Source: Serinicoccus chungangensis
Lineage (GTDB): Bacteria; Actinomycetota; Actinomycetes; Actinomycetales; Dermatophilaceae
Direction: 5' to 3'
DNA length: 64,000 nt
NCBI RefSeq assembly: GCF_001483745.1
Contig: NZ_LQBL01000030.1
Span: forward strand, 3,481 to 67,480
Part shown: one piece after another, positions 15,580 to 24,087 of the stretch
How positions within the stretch are numbered: the first letter of the stretch is position 1
Layout: the number at the start of each line of letters is the position of its first letter
Program-made: the position numbers and the translations under genes
The notes under the pieces: model-generated
Seen by the model: only the letters and a program-made list of their open reading frames with translations
The model's database searches: none
What the model was told of the DNA's origin: nothing

Positions 15580-16383
15580 ATGACGGCACCCCATCCCACC
15601 GCGGCGGTGGTCGACCGCCTCCGGGAGGCGACCACCCGCTCGACCGCGGCGCGCCTGGTCCACGGCGCCGGGCGGGCCACCGTCGTCGCCTACCGGGACG
15701 ACCCGGATCGCTCCCTGCACGTGCTCGCCCACGGCCTCACGGCGGCGGACGTGCCGGTGGTGGCGCTACCCGCGGACAGCCTGGACCCCTCCCGGTCGTG
15801 CCGCGAGGTCCGGCTCCGGATCGACCGCCACGGTGCCGACCCGCGCACGCGGGTCTCGGTGGCGAGCCTGCACGCGCTCGCGCACCTGCGGATCATGGAC
15901 GAGGGGGAGACCAGGGCCATGAGCAGCCTGGGGCTGCTGCCGCCGGAGGTGGACTGGCCGGCGACCTCAGGCGCCCAGGTGGCCCTGCTCTGCCTGGACC
16001 GGCTGTTGCTGCACGACCAGGCGGGGGTGACGCCGATGGCGTTCGCCGAGGTCGTCGACCCACCGTGCTTCCCGGCTCGCGCCCAGGAGTGGCTCTGCCG
16101 GGACGCCGTCGAGGAGCTGGGTGCCGGGCGCATCGGGCAGATCCTCGACGAGGTCGTCTGCGGCTCGAGGGAGGGCCTCGTCGGCCCCGGCCACCCCACA
16201 CCGCCCTCGATGTCGCCGGTGGTGGGCCAACGGGTGCTCGCCGACGTCGACAGCACCGGGTGCACCTGGCTGGAGGTGGGCACGGCGAGCACCCGCACGG
16301 TCTTCGTGCCGTTCGACGCGTCGGTGCGCTGCCTGGAGGACCTCCAGGCAGCGCTCGGGAGCCTCGCTCAGCCGGCGGTGTAG
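15580..16383 (+). CDS. DUF2470-like protein, probable iron-regulated gene
   Basis: A 267-residue soluble protein beginning MTAPHPTAAVVDRLREATTR. It resembles actinobacterial proteins with a DUF2470/FMN-binding split-barrel flavour, where a conserved helix packs against a beta barrel as in heme-utilisation (HugZ-like) proteins. That assignment is tentative; no catalytic residues can be named. The iron-box covering its promoter supports a role in iron or heme metabolism. Its 3' end overlaps the convergent DUF1540 gene by 16 bases. Confidence 0.65.
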   Translation: MTAPHPTAAVVDRLREATTRSTAARLVHGAGRATVVAYRDDPDRSLHVLAHGLTAADVPVVALPADSLDPSRSCREVRLRIDRHGADPRTRVSVASLHALAHLRIMDEGETRAMSSLGLLPPEVDWPATSGAQVALLCLDRLLLHDQAGVTPMAFAEVVDPPCFPARAQEWLCRDAVEELGAGRIGQILDEVVCGSREGLVGPGHPTPPSMSPVVGQRVLADVDSTGCTWLEVGTASTRTVFVPFDASVRCLEDLQAALGSLAQPAV

Positions 16384-16643
16384 CTCAGGCAGCGCGCCGT
16401 GTCGCCACCGACGGTGATGGCCTCGGCGGTGCACAGGAGATCCTTGTTGTGGGCGCACTCCAGACGCTGGCAGGCGCCGACGTGTCCCTCGGCGACGGGC
16501 AGACCGCCTCGGACGTCGAGCTCCACGAACGTGCCGCAGGACGCCCCGTCGCCGCCGATGGTCACGGCCTCGGCGCTGCAGCCGCCCTTGTTGTAGGCGC
16601 AGCTGGTCGCCGCGCAGGAGCTGATCGCGGTCATGGTGGCCAT
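16368..16643 (-). CDS. DUF1540 protein with two cysteine-rich repeats
   Basis: A 91-residue small protein made of two DUF1540 motifs. The first is CAATSCAYNKGGC followed by AVTIGGDGASC; the second is CQRLECAHNKDLLC followed by AITVGGDTARC. Each supplies four cysteines in the same spacing, so the protein is an internal duplication and probably binds metal. The ATG at 16643 has AAAGGA upstream; an earlier in-frame ATG (16703) lacks conservation. Its stop lies inside the end of the convergent iron-regulated gene. Function of the family is unknown. Confidence 0.85.
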   Translation of the reverse strand: MATMTAISSCAATSCAYNKGGCSAEAVTIGGDGASCGTFVELDVRGGLPVAEGHVGACQRLECAHNKDLLCTAEAITVGGDTARCLSYTAG

Positions 16644-16880
16644 GATGCTCGTCCTTTCGTCGGGTTCCCGGGTGGAACTGTGCTTCGAGAATAGGGAGCC
16701 CATGAGCGTGCCACAAGATCATCGTGCCTGATCAGAGTATGTGCCGAGTCATTTCTCCTAATTTCGAAAGGCTTTCTCATCGCAGGCTCAGCAGGAATGC
16801 GCACCCTCGGTGTTGCGCAATTCCGGGACGGCCCTGCCGGGGCGGTCCTGCGCCGGTGCCGCACAGGGCAAGATGGGGAC

Positions 16881-17624
16881 ATGAGCTACGACATCACGTT
16901 GTGCCCGCGTCATCCCGGACAGGACTGGGCGGACGCGCTCGCCGCCGCCGACGCCGAGGACGCCGCCACGGAGGCGGACGAGCAGGCGCTCGCCACCGGC
17001 GTCGAGACCTTCCGCCGCATCGAGGCGCGCCTGCGCGAGGTCGTCGACGGCGAGGTCGAGACCTGGGTGGCGGAGGAGACCGGCGGCGACGTCTACGGCG
17101 AGCTCCGGGCCCTCGACACCGGGCTGCAGGTCGAGCTCTTCGACCGCTCGGCGTCCGTGACCGTCGCCGAGGACGCACCCGGGGACCCCGGGACGCTGGA
17201 GGCGCAGGTGCGTGGGGCGGTGGAGGCGGTCCGGCAGGAGACGGGCTACGAGGCCTACGACCACCACCGCGGCGAGACCTTCGACGGCACCCCCGTGGCC
17301 GCCGACGACACCGCCACCATGGGGACGGCCGGGGCGGCCGACCCTGCCGAGGGGCCCGCCACGGGCGCCGAGACCGGGGGCCCGGGGCGGCGCGCCGCCG
17401 CGGACGCCGCCCGCCGGAACCCGGCCAGCCTGCGTCGACGTGGCTGGATCTACCTCGTCCTCGGCATCGTCATCACCATCCTGGCCATCCAGCGCCTGGG
17501 TTCTGGCGACACGGGCGCCCTCACCATCGTCCTGCTGGTCATCGGCGTCCTCGACCTGCTCGGGGGTGCCCTGCTGGTCGCGGTGGCGCAGCGCCCCGCG
17601 GCCGACGAGCCGACGACGCACTGA
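16881..17624 (+). CDS. hypothetical membrane-anchored protein
   Basis: A 247-residue protein starting at the ATG at 16881 (MSYDITLCPRHPGQDW). Residues 1-190 are acidic and soluble, including a helical segment and a Pro/Gly/Ala-rich linker. The C-terminus has two hydrophobic helices (about residues 196-212 and 218-238) with a short loop, so the N-terminal domain is probably held at the inner face of the membrane. I do not recognise the family. It is convergent with the DUF2237 gene, 3 bases apart. Confidence 0.65.
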   Translation: MSYDITLCPRHPGQDWADALAAADAEDAATEADEQALATGVETFRRIEARLREVVDGEVETWVAEETGGDVYGELRALDTGLQVELFDRSASVTVAEDAPGDPGTLEAQVRGAVEAVRQETGYEAYDHHRGETFDGTPVAADDTATMGTAGAADPAEGPATGAETGGPGRRAAADAARRNPASLRRRGWIYLVLGIVITILAIQRLGSGDTGALTIVLLVIGVLDLLGGALLVAVAQRPAADEPTTH

Positions 17625-17627
17625 GCC

Positions 17628-18008
17628 TCACAACCCCGACAGGTCGTCGGGGACGTCCACGGCATACCTGCGCAGGAGGTCCAGCGGGACGACCTCGAGC
17701 ACCTGCTCGTGGGTGCTGGCCAGCACCACCGGTGCGGCGTGACCGTCGTGCTGGGCCTGCAGCCAGCGCACCGCGACGACGCACCAGCGGTCGCCCGGCC
17801 GGAGGCCGGGGAAACCCCACGAGGGCCGGGGCGTCAGCAGGTCGTTGCCCACCGAGAACTCGTGGGTGAGGAACTCCTGGGTCATGACCGCGCAGACACC
17901 GTGGACCCCGGCGTCCTCCGGGGTCACCTCGCACGAGCCGGACCGGGTGAAGCCGGTGACCGGGTCGCGGCCGCACTCCTCGAGGGGGCGACCGAGCACG
18001 TTGCGCAT
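17628..18008 (-). CDS. DUF2237 family protein
   Basis: A 126-residue protein that covers the whole family. It opens MRNVLGRPLEECGRDPVTGF and has the conserved blocks HGVCAVMTQEFL, GNDLLTPRPSWGFPGL, GDRWCVVAVRW and VVLASTHEQVLEVVPL. Cysteines and histidines are conserved in place, suggesting metal binding, but no activity is known for the family. It is a cytoplasmic single-gene unit between a convergent membrane protein gene and an SGNH hydrolase. Confidence 0.9.
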   Translation of the reverse strand: MRNVLGRPLEECGRDPVTGFTRSGSCEVTPEDAGVHGVCAVMTQEFLTHEFSVGNDLLTPRPSWGFPGLRPGDRWCVVAVRWLQAQHDGHAAPVVLASTHEQVLEVVPLDLLRRYAVDVPDDLSGL

Positions 18009-18073
18009 GAGGCCAGCATGTCAGGCCGCCGGACCCCCGGGCCGCAGGTCCACGCCGCGGACGGGGTGCTGCC

Positions 18074-19123
18074 TCAGCCGCGGGAGGCGACCTGCTCGTC
18101 CAGCTGCTGCAGCTCCCGCAGCCCGGCCCGGACGACCTGCTCGTTGCCGCTGCGCAGCTTGGCCACCGCCTTCCTGACCTCGCCCGGCGTGATGCCCGCG
18201 GCGCGGGCCTCCCGCAGGTGCTCGGCGCTGGTCAGGTCCATGTCCAGCACCGCCGAGGCCTGCGACCGGATGCTCGGTGCGGGCACCGGCTGCGCCTGCG
18301 GCTGCGGCAGGCTGCGGGCCGCCACCGAGCCGAGGCCCAGCGCCGGGGCCACCGCCGAGGCGTAGGCCCGGTTGCCCGCCCGGTTGGGGTGGAAGGACTC
18401 GTCGATGGGGAGGGTCAGGTTGTTGATCCACGCCTGGCGGTCGCACACGGCGTGGCCGGCGAAGTCGTCCCGGACCTCGACGTAGGTGAATCCGGCCGCG
18501 GTCGAGCGGGCGTCGATGAGCCGGTCCAGCTCGGCCGTGCCGGAGTTGAGCCTCGCCATCTCCCGGCCGGAGAAGAACGTGGCCCAGGAGCAGTCCTGGC
18601 CGTTGAAGAGGTAGGGGTAGCCCGCGACGGCCACCTCGGCGTTGGGCGCCCGCCCGGCGATCTCGCCGTAGACCTGGTCCAGGCGTCCGGGCAGCACCGT
18701 CCGCAGGGTGGCCAGGCTGTCGTCGATCTCGCCGTCGCAGTCGCTGATCCACCCGGGCAGCGCGCACTCGGTCAGGACGTCGGCGAACCCGACGTCGTTG
18801 CCGCCGATCGTCATGGACACCAGCGCGGTGTGCGCGTCGAGGGTGCCGAGCTGGTCGGCCAGGACGTCGGTCGTGTCGGCCCCCGAGCAGGCCTGGTAGT
18901 CGAGGTCGAGGCCCCGCTGACCGGCGATGAGCGCGGGGTAGCCGAGGGGCGAGCGGTAGCAGGAGTCGGCGCGGGCGTAGGTGCCCGTCCCGGCGGAGAA
19001 GCTGTCGCCCAAGGCGACGTAGTCGCCCTCGCTGCTCGCAGCCCGCGCGGGCGCGGCGGCGAGGGTGGCGCCCAGGGCGAGGGTGCAGGTCGAGGCCAGG
19101 AGGGTCCGTGTCGTCGTTGACAT
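18074..19123 (-). CDS. secreted SGNH/GDSL hydrolase (lipase-like)
   Basis: A 349-residue exported esterase or lipase. A signal peptide (MSTTTRTLLASTCTLALGAT then AAAPARA) is followed by block I ALGDSFSAGTG with the nucleophile Ser, block III TIGGNDVGF, and block V DESFHPNRAG with the catalytic Asp/His. Cysteines in SCYRSPLGYP and ACSGADTTD match the disulfides of Streptomyces-type extracellular lipases. A C-terminal extension of about 90 residues, charged and helical, is not part of the catalytic fold. The ATG at 19123 is used; a GTG six bases upstream is an alternative. Confidence 0.88.
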   Translation of the reverse strand: MSTTTRTLLASTCTLALGATLAAAPARAASSEGDYVALGDSFSAGTGTYARADSCYRSPLGYPALIAGQRGLDLDYQACSGADTTDVLADQLGTLDAHTALVSMTIGGNDVGFADVLTECALPGWISDCDGEIDDSLATLRTVLPGRLDQVYGEIAGRAPNAEVAVAGYPYLFNGQDCSWATFFSGREMARLNSGTAELDRLIDARSTAAGFTYVEVRDDFAGHAVCDRQAWINNLTLPIDESFHPNRAGNRAYASAVAPALGLGSVAARSLPQPQAQPVPAPSIRSQASAVLDMDLTSAEHLREARAAGITPGEVRKAVAKLRSGNEQVVRAGLRELQQLDEQVASRG

Positions 19124-19220
19124 GAGCACATGCAAACACAGGCCTGCGACGCACCGCAGGGTTTCGCGTCCGCCGCCTGCCGCCGGGTCGCGTTCCTCGG
19201 GCCGCGGCGTCGCGGCGGCG

Positions 19221-19805
19221 CTACCGCAGAGGGACGAAGCGGTACCACCCCGGCGCCTCGCGCCGGTGCACCCGCCTCCCGCGCCGGCGCGCGAGGACCA
19301 GCCGGCCGTCCAGGGGCACGAGCAGGCGGCCGCCGTCGACCAGCTGCTCCACGAGCTCCTGCGGCCAGCGGGGGGCCATGGCCGAGACGAGGATCCGGTC
19401 GTAGGGCGCCCCCTCGGGCCACCCCAGCACGCCCGGCACCGCCGTCCGCACCGACGCCTGGGCCAGACCGGCCCGCCGCAACCGCCGCTCGGCCTCCTGC
19501 GCCAGCGGCGCCTCCAGCTCCACCCCGAGGACCGAGCCCGACGCGCCGACCAGCCGCGCGAGCACGGCCGTCGTCCACCCCGACCCCGCACCGACGTCCA
19601 GGACGCGGTGCCCCGACCGCACGTCCAGCAGCCGCAGCATCGTCGCCACGGTGCTGGGCTGGGAGCTGGTGGCCCCGTGCCCGATCGGCAGCGGCACGTC
19701 CTGCCCGGCCCGGTCCCGCAGCGCGGGCGGGAGGAAGTCCTCGCGCGGCGCCGCCTGCATCGCCTGCGCGACGGTGAGGCGTCGCGGCTGACCGGCACGA
19801 CCCAT
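19221..19805 (-). CDS. protein-L-isoaspartate O-methyltransferase family protein
   Basis: A 194-residue class I methyltransferase. It has the PCMT pre-motif (REDFLPPALRDRAGQDVPLP, GHGATSSQPSTVA) before motif I VLDVGAGSGWTTAVLA and the acidic strand VLGVELEAPL. PCMT enzymes methylate isoaspartyl residues in aged proteins. The C-terminus is short compared with E. coli Pcm (208) and ends Arg-rich. The ATG at 19805 is chosen because homology starts soon after; longer in-frame readings have no domain content. Activity on isoaspartate is likely but not certain. Confidence 0.82.
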   Translation of the reverse strand: MGRAGQPRRLTVAQAMQAAPREDFLPPALRDRAGQDVPLPIGHGATSSQPSTVATMLRLLDVRSGHRVLDVGAGSGWTTAVLARLVGASGSVLGVELEAPLAQEAERRLRRAGLAQASVRTAVPGVLGWPEGAPYDRILVSAMAPRWPQELVEQLVDGGRLLVPLDGRLVLARRRGRRVHRREAPGWYRFVPLR

Positions 19806-19965
19806 GTCGTCGACCTCGGGGGAGCGGGAGCGGGGTGAGGCGCAGGATACGCCCGCACCGCGCCGGCCCACTCCCTGCGAGGACCCGGGCCGGACCGCCG
19901 ACCTGGGACACGTCATACCTGGTGGCCGTGTGGACGTCGGGCGTCCGCCGCGAGAGGCTGGGGGC

Positions 19966-20265
19966 ATGGCCGATGTCCAGGTGACCCGGAACGACGACCA
20001 GACGAGGTACGAGGCGCGCCTCGACGGCGCGCTGGTGGGGTTCGCCGAGTACCAGCTGACCGACATCCTCGTGGTGTTCACGCACACCGAGGTCGAGCCG
20101 GCCGCCGAGGGCCAGGGGGTGGGCAGCGCCCTAGCGCGGCGGGCCCTGGACGACGTGCGGGCCCAGGGGACCCGGACGGTGCTGCCGATCTGCCCCTTCA
20201 TCAAGGCCTGGATCGACCGGCACCCCGACTACGCCGACCTGCTCTACTCCGGCCGTCAGGCCTAG
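19966..20265 (+). CDS. GNAT-type N-acetyltransferase, YjdJ-like
   Basis: A 99-residue mini-GNAT. The acetyl-CoA pyrophosphate loop is visible as AAEGQGVGSALARRAL (Q/RxxGxG/A), preceded by the beta strand LVVFTHTEVEP, and the end (VLPICPFIKAWIDRHPDY) is characteristic of the YjdJ subfamily. Substrate is unknown. The ATG at 19966 follows GAGAGGCTGGGGGC and is divergent from the PCMT gene. Confidence 0.88.
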   Translation: MADVQVTRNDDQTRYEARLDGALVGFAEYQLTDILVVFTHTEVEPAAEGQGVGSALARRALDDVRAQGTRTVLPICPFIKAWIDRHPDYADLLYSGRQA

Positions 20266-20293
20266 ATTCCGCCGCCCCTCCAGTGTCGCCCGG

Positions 20294-20326
20294 TTGACAA
20301 CATACAACTAGTTGGTTGTATGTTGT
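20294..20326 (+). promoter_or_regulatory. promoter with perfect palindromic operator before the ArsR gene
   Basis: A perfect 12 bp inverted repeat, ACAACATACAAC (20297-20308) and GTTGTATGTTGT (20315-20326), is separated by 6 bases. A TTGACA -35 (20294-20299) overlaps its left arm, and any -10 falls in the right arm, so binding would block RNA polymerase. The ATG at 20331 is 5 bases further. Autoregulation by the downstream ArsR-type protein is the simplest reading. Confidence 0.8.
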
Positions 20327-20330
20327 GTCC

Positions 20331-20657
20331 ATGGACCACCCCTCCGAGGACCGCGCGGACGCGATGTTCCACGCGCTCGCCGACCGGACGCGACGCGACA
20401 TCCTGCGCCGTGTGCTGGCCGGGGAGCACTCGGTGTCGGCCCTGGCGGCGAGCTACGACATGAGCTTCGCCGCCGTCCAGAAGCATGTCGCCGTGCTGGA
20501 GCGCGCCGGCCTGCTCACCAAGCGTCGCCGCGGCCGGGAGCAGCTGGCCAGCGGCGACGTGGAGGCCGTGCGCTCGGTCTCCTCGATGCTCACCGAGCTG
20601 GAGCACCTCTGGCGCGGGCGCATCGACCGCATCGACACCTTTCTCGAGGAGCACTGA
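20331..20657 (+). CDS. ArsR-family winged-helix transcriptional regulator
   Basis: A 108-residue winged-helix regulator of the group usually paired with SRPBCC genes. It has FHALADRTRRDILRRVL, the recognition region FAAVQKHVAVLERAGLL and the wing KRRRGREQ. No metal-binding ELCVCDL-type motif is present, so metal sensing is unlikely. It probably binds the palindrome immediately upstream and represses itself and the next gene. One base separates it from the SRPBCC gene. Confidence 0.9.
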   Translation: MDHPSEDRADAMFHALADRTRRDILRRVLAGEHSVSALAASYDMSFAAVQKHVAVLERAGLLTKRRRGREQLASGDVEAVRSVSSMLTELEHLWRGRIDRIDTFLEEH

Positions 20658-20658
20658 C

Positions 20659-21147
20659 ATGCCCGTCACCGACGTGACCACCGACACCGACAGCCGCACC
20701 ATCACGATCACCGCCGAGTTCGCGGCACCGGTCGAGCGCGTGTGGGAGATGTATGCCGACCCCCGCCAACTGGAGCAGGTCTTCGGCCCGCCCTCCCACC
20801 CGGCGACCTTCGTCGACCACGAGCTGGCGGAAGGGCGCACCACGAGGTACTACATGACCGGCCCCGAGGGCGAGAGGTACGGCGGACTCTGGGAGATCAC
20901 CGGCGTCGACGCCGGTCGCAGCTTCACCTTCGAGGACCGCTTCGCCGACCCGGAGACCTGGTCCCCGGCCGAGGGGATGCCGGTGTCCCGCAACACGTAT
21001 GCCTTCGAGCAGGTCGACGGCGGCACCCGCGCGACCTTCACCTCGGTCTACGACTCCGCCGAGGGCCTCCAGCAGGTGCTGGACATGGGCGTCGAGGAGG
21101 GCGCCACCGAGTCGATCAACCAGATCGACGGGTTCCTGGCGGCCTGA
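20659..21147 (+). CDS. SRPBCC / AHSA1-like protein
   Basis: A 162-residue START/Bet v1-like fold protein (activator of Hsp90 ATPase homologue type). Motifs include ITAEFAAPVERVWEMYADPR at the N-terminus, GGLWEITGVDAGRSFTFED in the middle and a C-terminal helix (ATESINQIDGFLAA). Such proteins form a hydrophobic cavity; the ligand is unknown. Its ATG follows the ArsR stop by one base, and a strong hairpin follows it, so the two genes form an operon. Confidence 0.88.
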   Translation: MPVTDVTTDTDSRTITITAEFAAPVERVWEMYADPRQLEQVFGPPSHPATFVDHELAEGRTTRYYMTGPEGERYGGLWEITGVDAGRSFTFEDRFADPETWSPAEGMPVSRNTYAFEQVDGGTRATFTSVYDSAEGLQQVLDMGVEEGATESINQIDGFLAA

Positions 21148-21152
21148 GCTCG

Positions 21153-21205
21153 GCGGTGCCCGGGGTGCGGGGCGGGTCCGACGACCCCCGCACGCCGGGC
21201 ACCGC
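21153..21205 (+). terminator. terminator after the ArsR/SRPBCC operon
   Basis: A long GC stem: GCGGTGCCCGG/GTGCGGGG (21153-21172) pairs with 21185-21205, with about 12 bases of loop. It separates the ArsR operon from the toxin locus. Confidence 0.7.
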
Positions 21206-21244
21206 TGCTAGCGTGTCCTCTGCTGCGCGAGGAGAGGTGGGGCG

Positions 21245-21559
21245 ATGGCGGGGGACGACGAGGTCGTCATGGTGAACAACACCTACAAGGACGCTGTCCG
21301 CAGCGCGCGGGCGACGTGCGTCAGCCCGGCCGCGCGCCTGGAGGACGCCCTGCGTGCCGCGCGTCGCGCCATGGACGCGGGGGCCTGGCAGGGCCCCATG
21401 GGCGAGGACTTCTCCGGGGAGCTCAACACCTACCGGAGCAAGCTCAACGAGGCCGGACCTGCGGCGCTGGACGACTTCGACCGGGTCATCTCCGGTCAGC
21501 CGGAACAGGTGCCGTCGACGGCCTGGCAGGTGCGCTGGCAGCGCATGGGACTGCGCTGA
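21245..21559 (+). CDS. WXG100-like small helical protein, toxin partner
   Basis: A 104-residue protein that is almost all helical. AWQGPMGEDFSGEL in the middle resembles the WxG turn between two helices of WXG100/ESAT-6-like proteins. The gene lies 7 bases before a large toxin gene and shares its promoter region, as do the small partners of type VII-exported LXG/WXG toxins. It is probably a chaperone or co-secretion partner. No other type VII components are in the window. Assignment rests on pattern and context. Confidence 0.65.
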   Translation: MAGDDEVVMVNNTYKDAVRSARATCVSPAARLEDALRAARRAMDAGAWQGPMGEDFSGELNTYRSKLNEAGPAALDDFDRVISGQPEQVPSTAWQVRWQRMGLR

Positions 21560-21566
21560 GGTCGGC

Positions 21567-23531
21567 ATGGCGCTCGTCAGCATCGACATCGGGGCCATGG
21601 AGGAGCTCGTCACCGACATGACGTCGGCCTACGACGAGCTCCCCTCCGACGTGAGCACCATCCGCGGCCGGCTGGACCACGTCCTCATCGGCACCGGGTC
21701 GGTGGCCCAGGTCGACTTCGGGTCGGCCATCTGGACGTGGATGGGTGACCGCATCCGCGACCTCAACCGGCGCCTGGCCCTGGCGCGCCTCATCGCCGCC
21801 AGCACCCCGGGCATACCGGGCGTGGGCGTCGTCGAGATCGACGAGAGCTACGTCAGCGACCTGTCGCAGGCGGAGGTCGACGCCCTGGCCGAGGAGGTCG
21901 AGGTGCTCATGACGCCGGCGGAGTTCGCCGACCCGCAGGACATCGACCCGCGGCTGCTGGAGATCCTCGCCGAGCACGCCCACGACCCCTACTTCGCCTC
22001 CGCCGTCGCGGGGCGGGTCCCGCCCGCGACGCTGGACCAGTACCTCCAGAGCATCTCCTCCTACCGCGAGTTCCACGCGCGGACCCCGGAGGAGGCCACC
22101 GACTTCGACGGCCGCTACGACGCGCTGCTCAACGGGCTCGGGATGACCTACGGGCTCGCCTCCCAGGGCGAGGGCGACCTCGAGGTGCCGGGGATGAGCG
22201 AGGCGTGGGCGGACGCCATCGAGGACGTCCCGCCGATCAGCGGCCGGGCGCAGCGGCTGTCCCTGGTCATCTCGCGGGGCACCTTCTCCACCGACCTGCT
22301 CACGACGGTCCACGACCGGATGGTCGACCTGGAGGGCGACGACGGGGCGGAGTACTGGACCTCCATGGGGTTCGTCTTCGACCCCGACCCGAGCAAGAGC
22401 CCCGCCACCAACCTGGTGACGGACCCGTTCGGCGGGCTCTACCAGGGGATGGGCAACAACCCCGAGGCCCTGCGCCAGGTCTTCGCCGAGGGCGAGACCA
22501 TCACGGTCGAGACCGACGACGGACCGGTCGAGGTGAACGCCCGGCTGTGGGAGACGATGCGCTTCCGCGGGATGGACGAGTATGCCGTGTCCCAGCTGGT
22601 CGCCGGGCTCCAGACCGGGTTGGCGGCGCCGCCGGTGGAGGGTGCGGACGCCTGGCAGCCGGGGCTGGTCGAGGACCTCGAGGGCTCGATCGCGGCGATC
22701 GAGCGGGAGGCGCGGATCGCCGAGGAGAACCGGCCGCCGTGGTACGCCCAGGCCGGTCACATCGTCCTCGACGTCCTGGGGATGGTGCCGCTCGTCGGCG
22801 AGCCGGCCGACGTGCTCAACGGCCTCTGGTACACCGCCGAGGGCAACTACGTCGACGCCGGGCTGTCCTACGCCGGGGCGGTGCCGGTGGTCGGGTGGTT
22901 CGCGGTCGGCGGCAAGTGGGTCAAGCGCGCGCTGACGGTCGAGGAGCTCGCCTCCATCGAGCGGCTGGCCGCCAGCGGCACCGACGTCGGCCGGCTGCTG
23001 CCCGGCGGCCGGCTGGCGGCCTCGGCCGACGAGCTGGCCGACGCCGCGAACTTCACCACCGACGCCTTCCTCACCCCGGCCGAGCTACGTCGCTTCGGGG
23101 ACCGGCCGTGGCTCCAGAACATGGTCGCGGGCAACAGGTTCGACACCTACATGACCCCGAGCTACCCGCACAACCAGGTCTACCTGCAGGCGCCCGGCGG
23201 GTCGGGCTACGTCCGGCTGGACAGCTACGTCCCCGGCGAGGAGATCATCTCCCGCAAGCTCACCCAGCTCGGTGACGTGCAGCCGAGCACGGCGTTCAGC
23301 TACATCGACGAGCTGGTGACGAAGTACCCCGACTCGGCGAGGGTCGCCGACGTGCCCTCGACGCAGATGTCGGGCTTGGCAGGTCAACGACTCCAGGGCG
23401 AGATGGTGCTGCAGGTGCCGCCCCAGGCCGGAGGGACGATCCCTGACGAGGTGGCTGAGTACGCCTTCGAGAACGGCGTCCATATCATCGACATCAACGG
23501 CTTCGACTACACCGCCCACCTGTTCGACTGA
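21567..23531 (+). CDS. polymorphic toxin with restriction-endonuclease-like C-terminus
   Basis: A 654-residue protein. Residues 1-110 are a WXG100-like helical head, about 110-390 an uncharacterised middle, and about 395-470 a hydrophobic pretoxin region (LDVLGMVPLVGEPADVLNGL, GAVPVVGWFAVGGKW) typical of polymorphic toxins. Residues about 520-654 form the toxin tip: GNRFDTYMTPSYPHNQVYL, RLDSYVPGEEIISRKLTQL, SYIDELVTKY and LQGEMVLQVP. The D-x(n)-E-x-x-x-R-K arrangement fits PD-(D/E)xK toxins of the Tox-REase group, so DNA cleavage is the likely activity. The ATG at 21567 is chosen because the WXG-like head begins there. It is followed by two candidate immunity genes. Confidence 0.8.
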   Translation: MALVSIDIGAMEELVTDMTSAYDELPSDVSTIRGRLDHVLIGTGSVAQVDFGSAIWTWMGDRIRDLNRRLALARLIAASTPGIPGVGVVEIDESYVSDLSQAEVDALAEEVEVLMTPAEFADPQDIDPRLLEILAEHAHDPYFASAVAGRVPPATLDQYLQSISSYREFHARTPEEATDFDGRYDALLNGLGMTYGLASQGEGDLEVPGMSEAWADAIEDVPPISGRAQRLSLVISRGTFSTDLLTTVHDRMVDLEGDDGAEYWTSMGFVFDPDPSKSPATNLVTDPFGGLYQGMGNNPEALRQVFAEGETITVETDDGPVEVNARLWETMRFRGMDEYAVSQLVAGLQTGLAAPPVEGADAWQPGLVEDLEGSIAAIEREARIAEENRPPWYAQAGHIVLDVLGMVPLVGEPADVLNGLWYTAEGNYVDAGLSYAGAVPVVGWFAVGGKWVKRALTVEELASIERLAASGTDVGRLLPGGRLAASADELADAANFTTDAFLTPAELRRFGDRPWLQNMVAGNRFDTYMTPSYPHNQVYLQAPGGSGYVRLDSYVPGEEIISRKLTQLGDVQPSTAFSYIDELVTKYPDSARVADVPSTQMSGLAGQRLQGEMVLQVPPQAGGTIPDEVAEYAFENGVHIIDINGFDYTAHLFD

Positions 23532-23544
23532 GGAAGCGAGACAC

Positions 23545-24069
23545 GTGCCCTACCGGTATGGCCAGAGATGGCATGGAAAGCTGCGCAAGCCCATCGGCGA
23601 GATCACCGAGGCCGAGGCTGAGCGGCGATTCACCCACGGCCCGTTCTTCTCGGTCAGCAGGGTCGACGATCTTTCCGGCGGCGCGGTCCCCGACTTCACG
23701 CTCAGCATCGACCCTGACGGGATGTACGTCGGCAGCGTCTTCTACGACGAGTTCGGCTCGGAGGTGAAGAAGTACCACTTCGACGAGGAGGCGGGCCGTC
23801 CTGGCCACCTGTTCCTCCGGGAGGTCGTGGTCACGGTCTACCCCGACGGGCAGGACAAGTGGCTGTCGCTCCGCGACTCCAAGGCGCACCGGTCTTTGCT
23901 CTTCCAGCCCGACGGACGCGCCCGCTCCTACCTCGCCGTCAAGGGTGAGCCCGCGGCCAAGGTCGAGGAGTTCACCGGTGTCGACGTCTCGGCCCACTGG
24001 GTGCCGATGATCACCTTCGGCGACTGGGACCGCTTCGGCGAGCACCGGGAGCCGGGACTGGGCGACTGA
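23545..24069 (+). CDS. candidate immunity protein, copy 1
   Basis: A 174-residue soluble protein starting at a GTG with GAGGAAG upstream, 13 bases after the toxin stop. I do not know a named family. Visible blocks are YRYGQRWHGKLRKPI, PDGMYVGSVFYDEFGS, WLSLRDSKAHRS and ITFGDWDRFGEHREPG. It lacks signal peptide or membrane helices, as expected for a cytoplasmic inhibitor of a nuclease toxin. It is about 70% identical to the next gene, so the locus carries a tandem duplication. The immunity role is inferred from position. Confidence 0.7.
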   Translation: MPYRYGQRWHGKLRKPIGEITEAEAERRFTHGPFFSVSRVDDLSGGAVPDFTLSIDPDGMYVGSVFYDEFGSEVKKYHFDEEAGRPGHLFLREVVVTVYPDGQDKWLSLRDSKAHRSLLFQPDGRARSYLAVKGEPAAKVEEFTGVDVSAHWVPMITFGDWDRFGEHREPGLGD

Positions 24070-24087
24070 GCGGCTGAGCGGGACACC

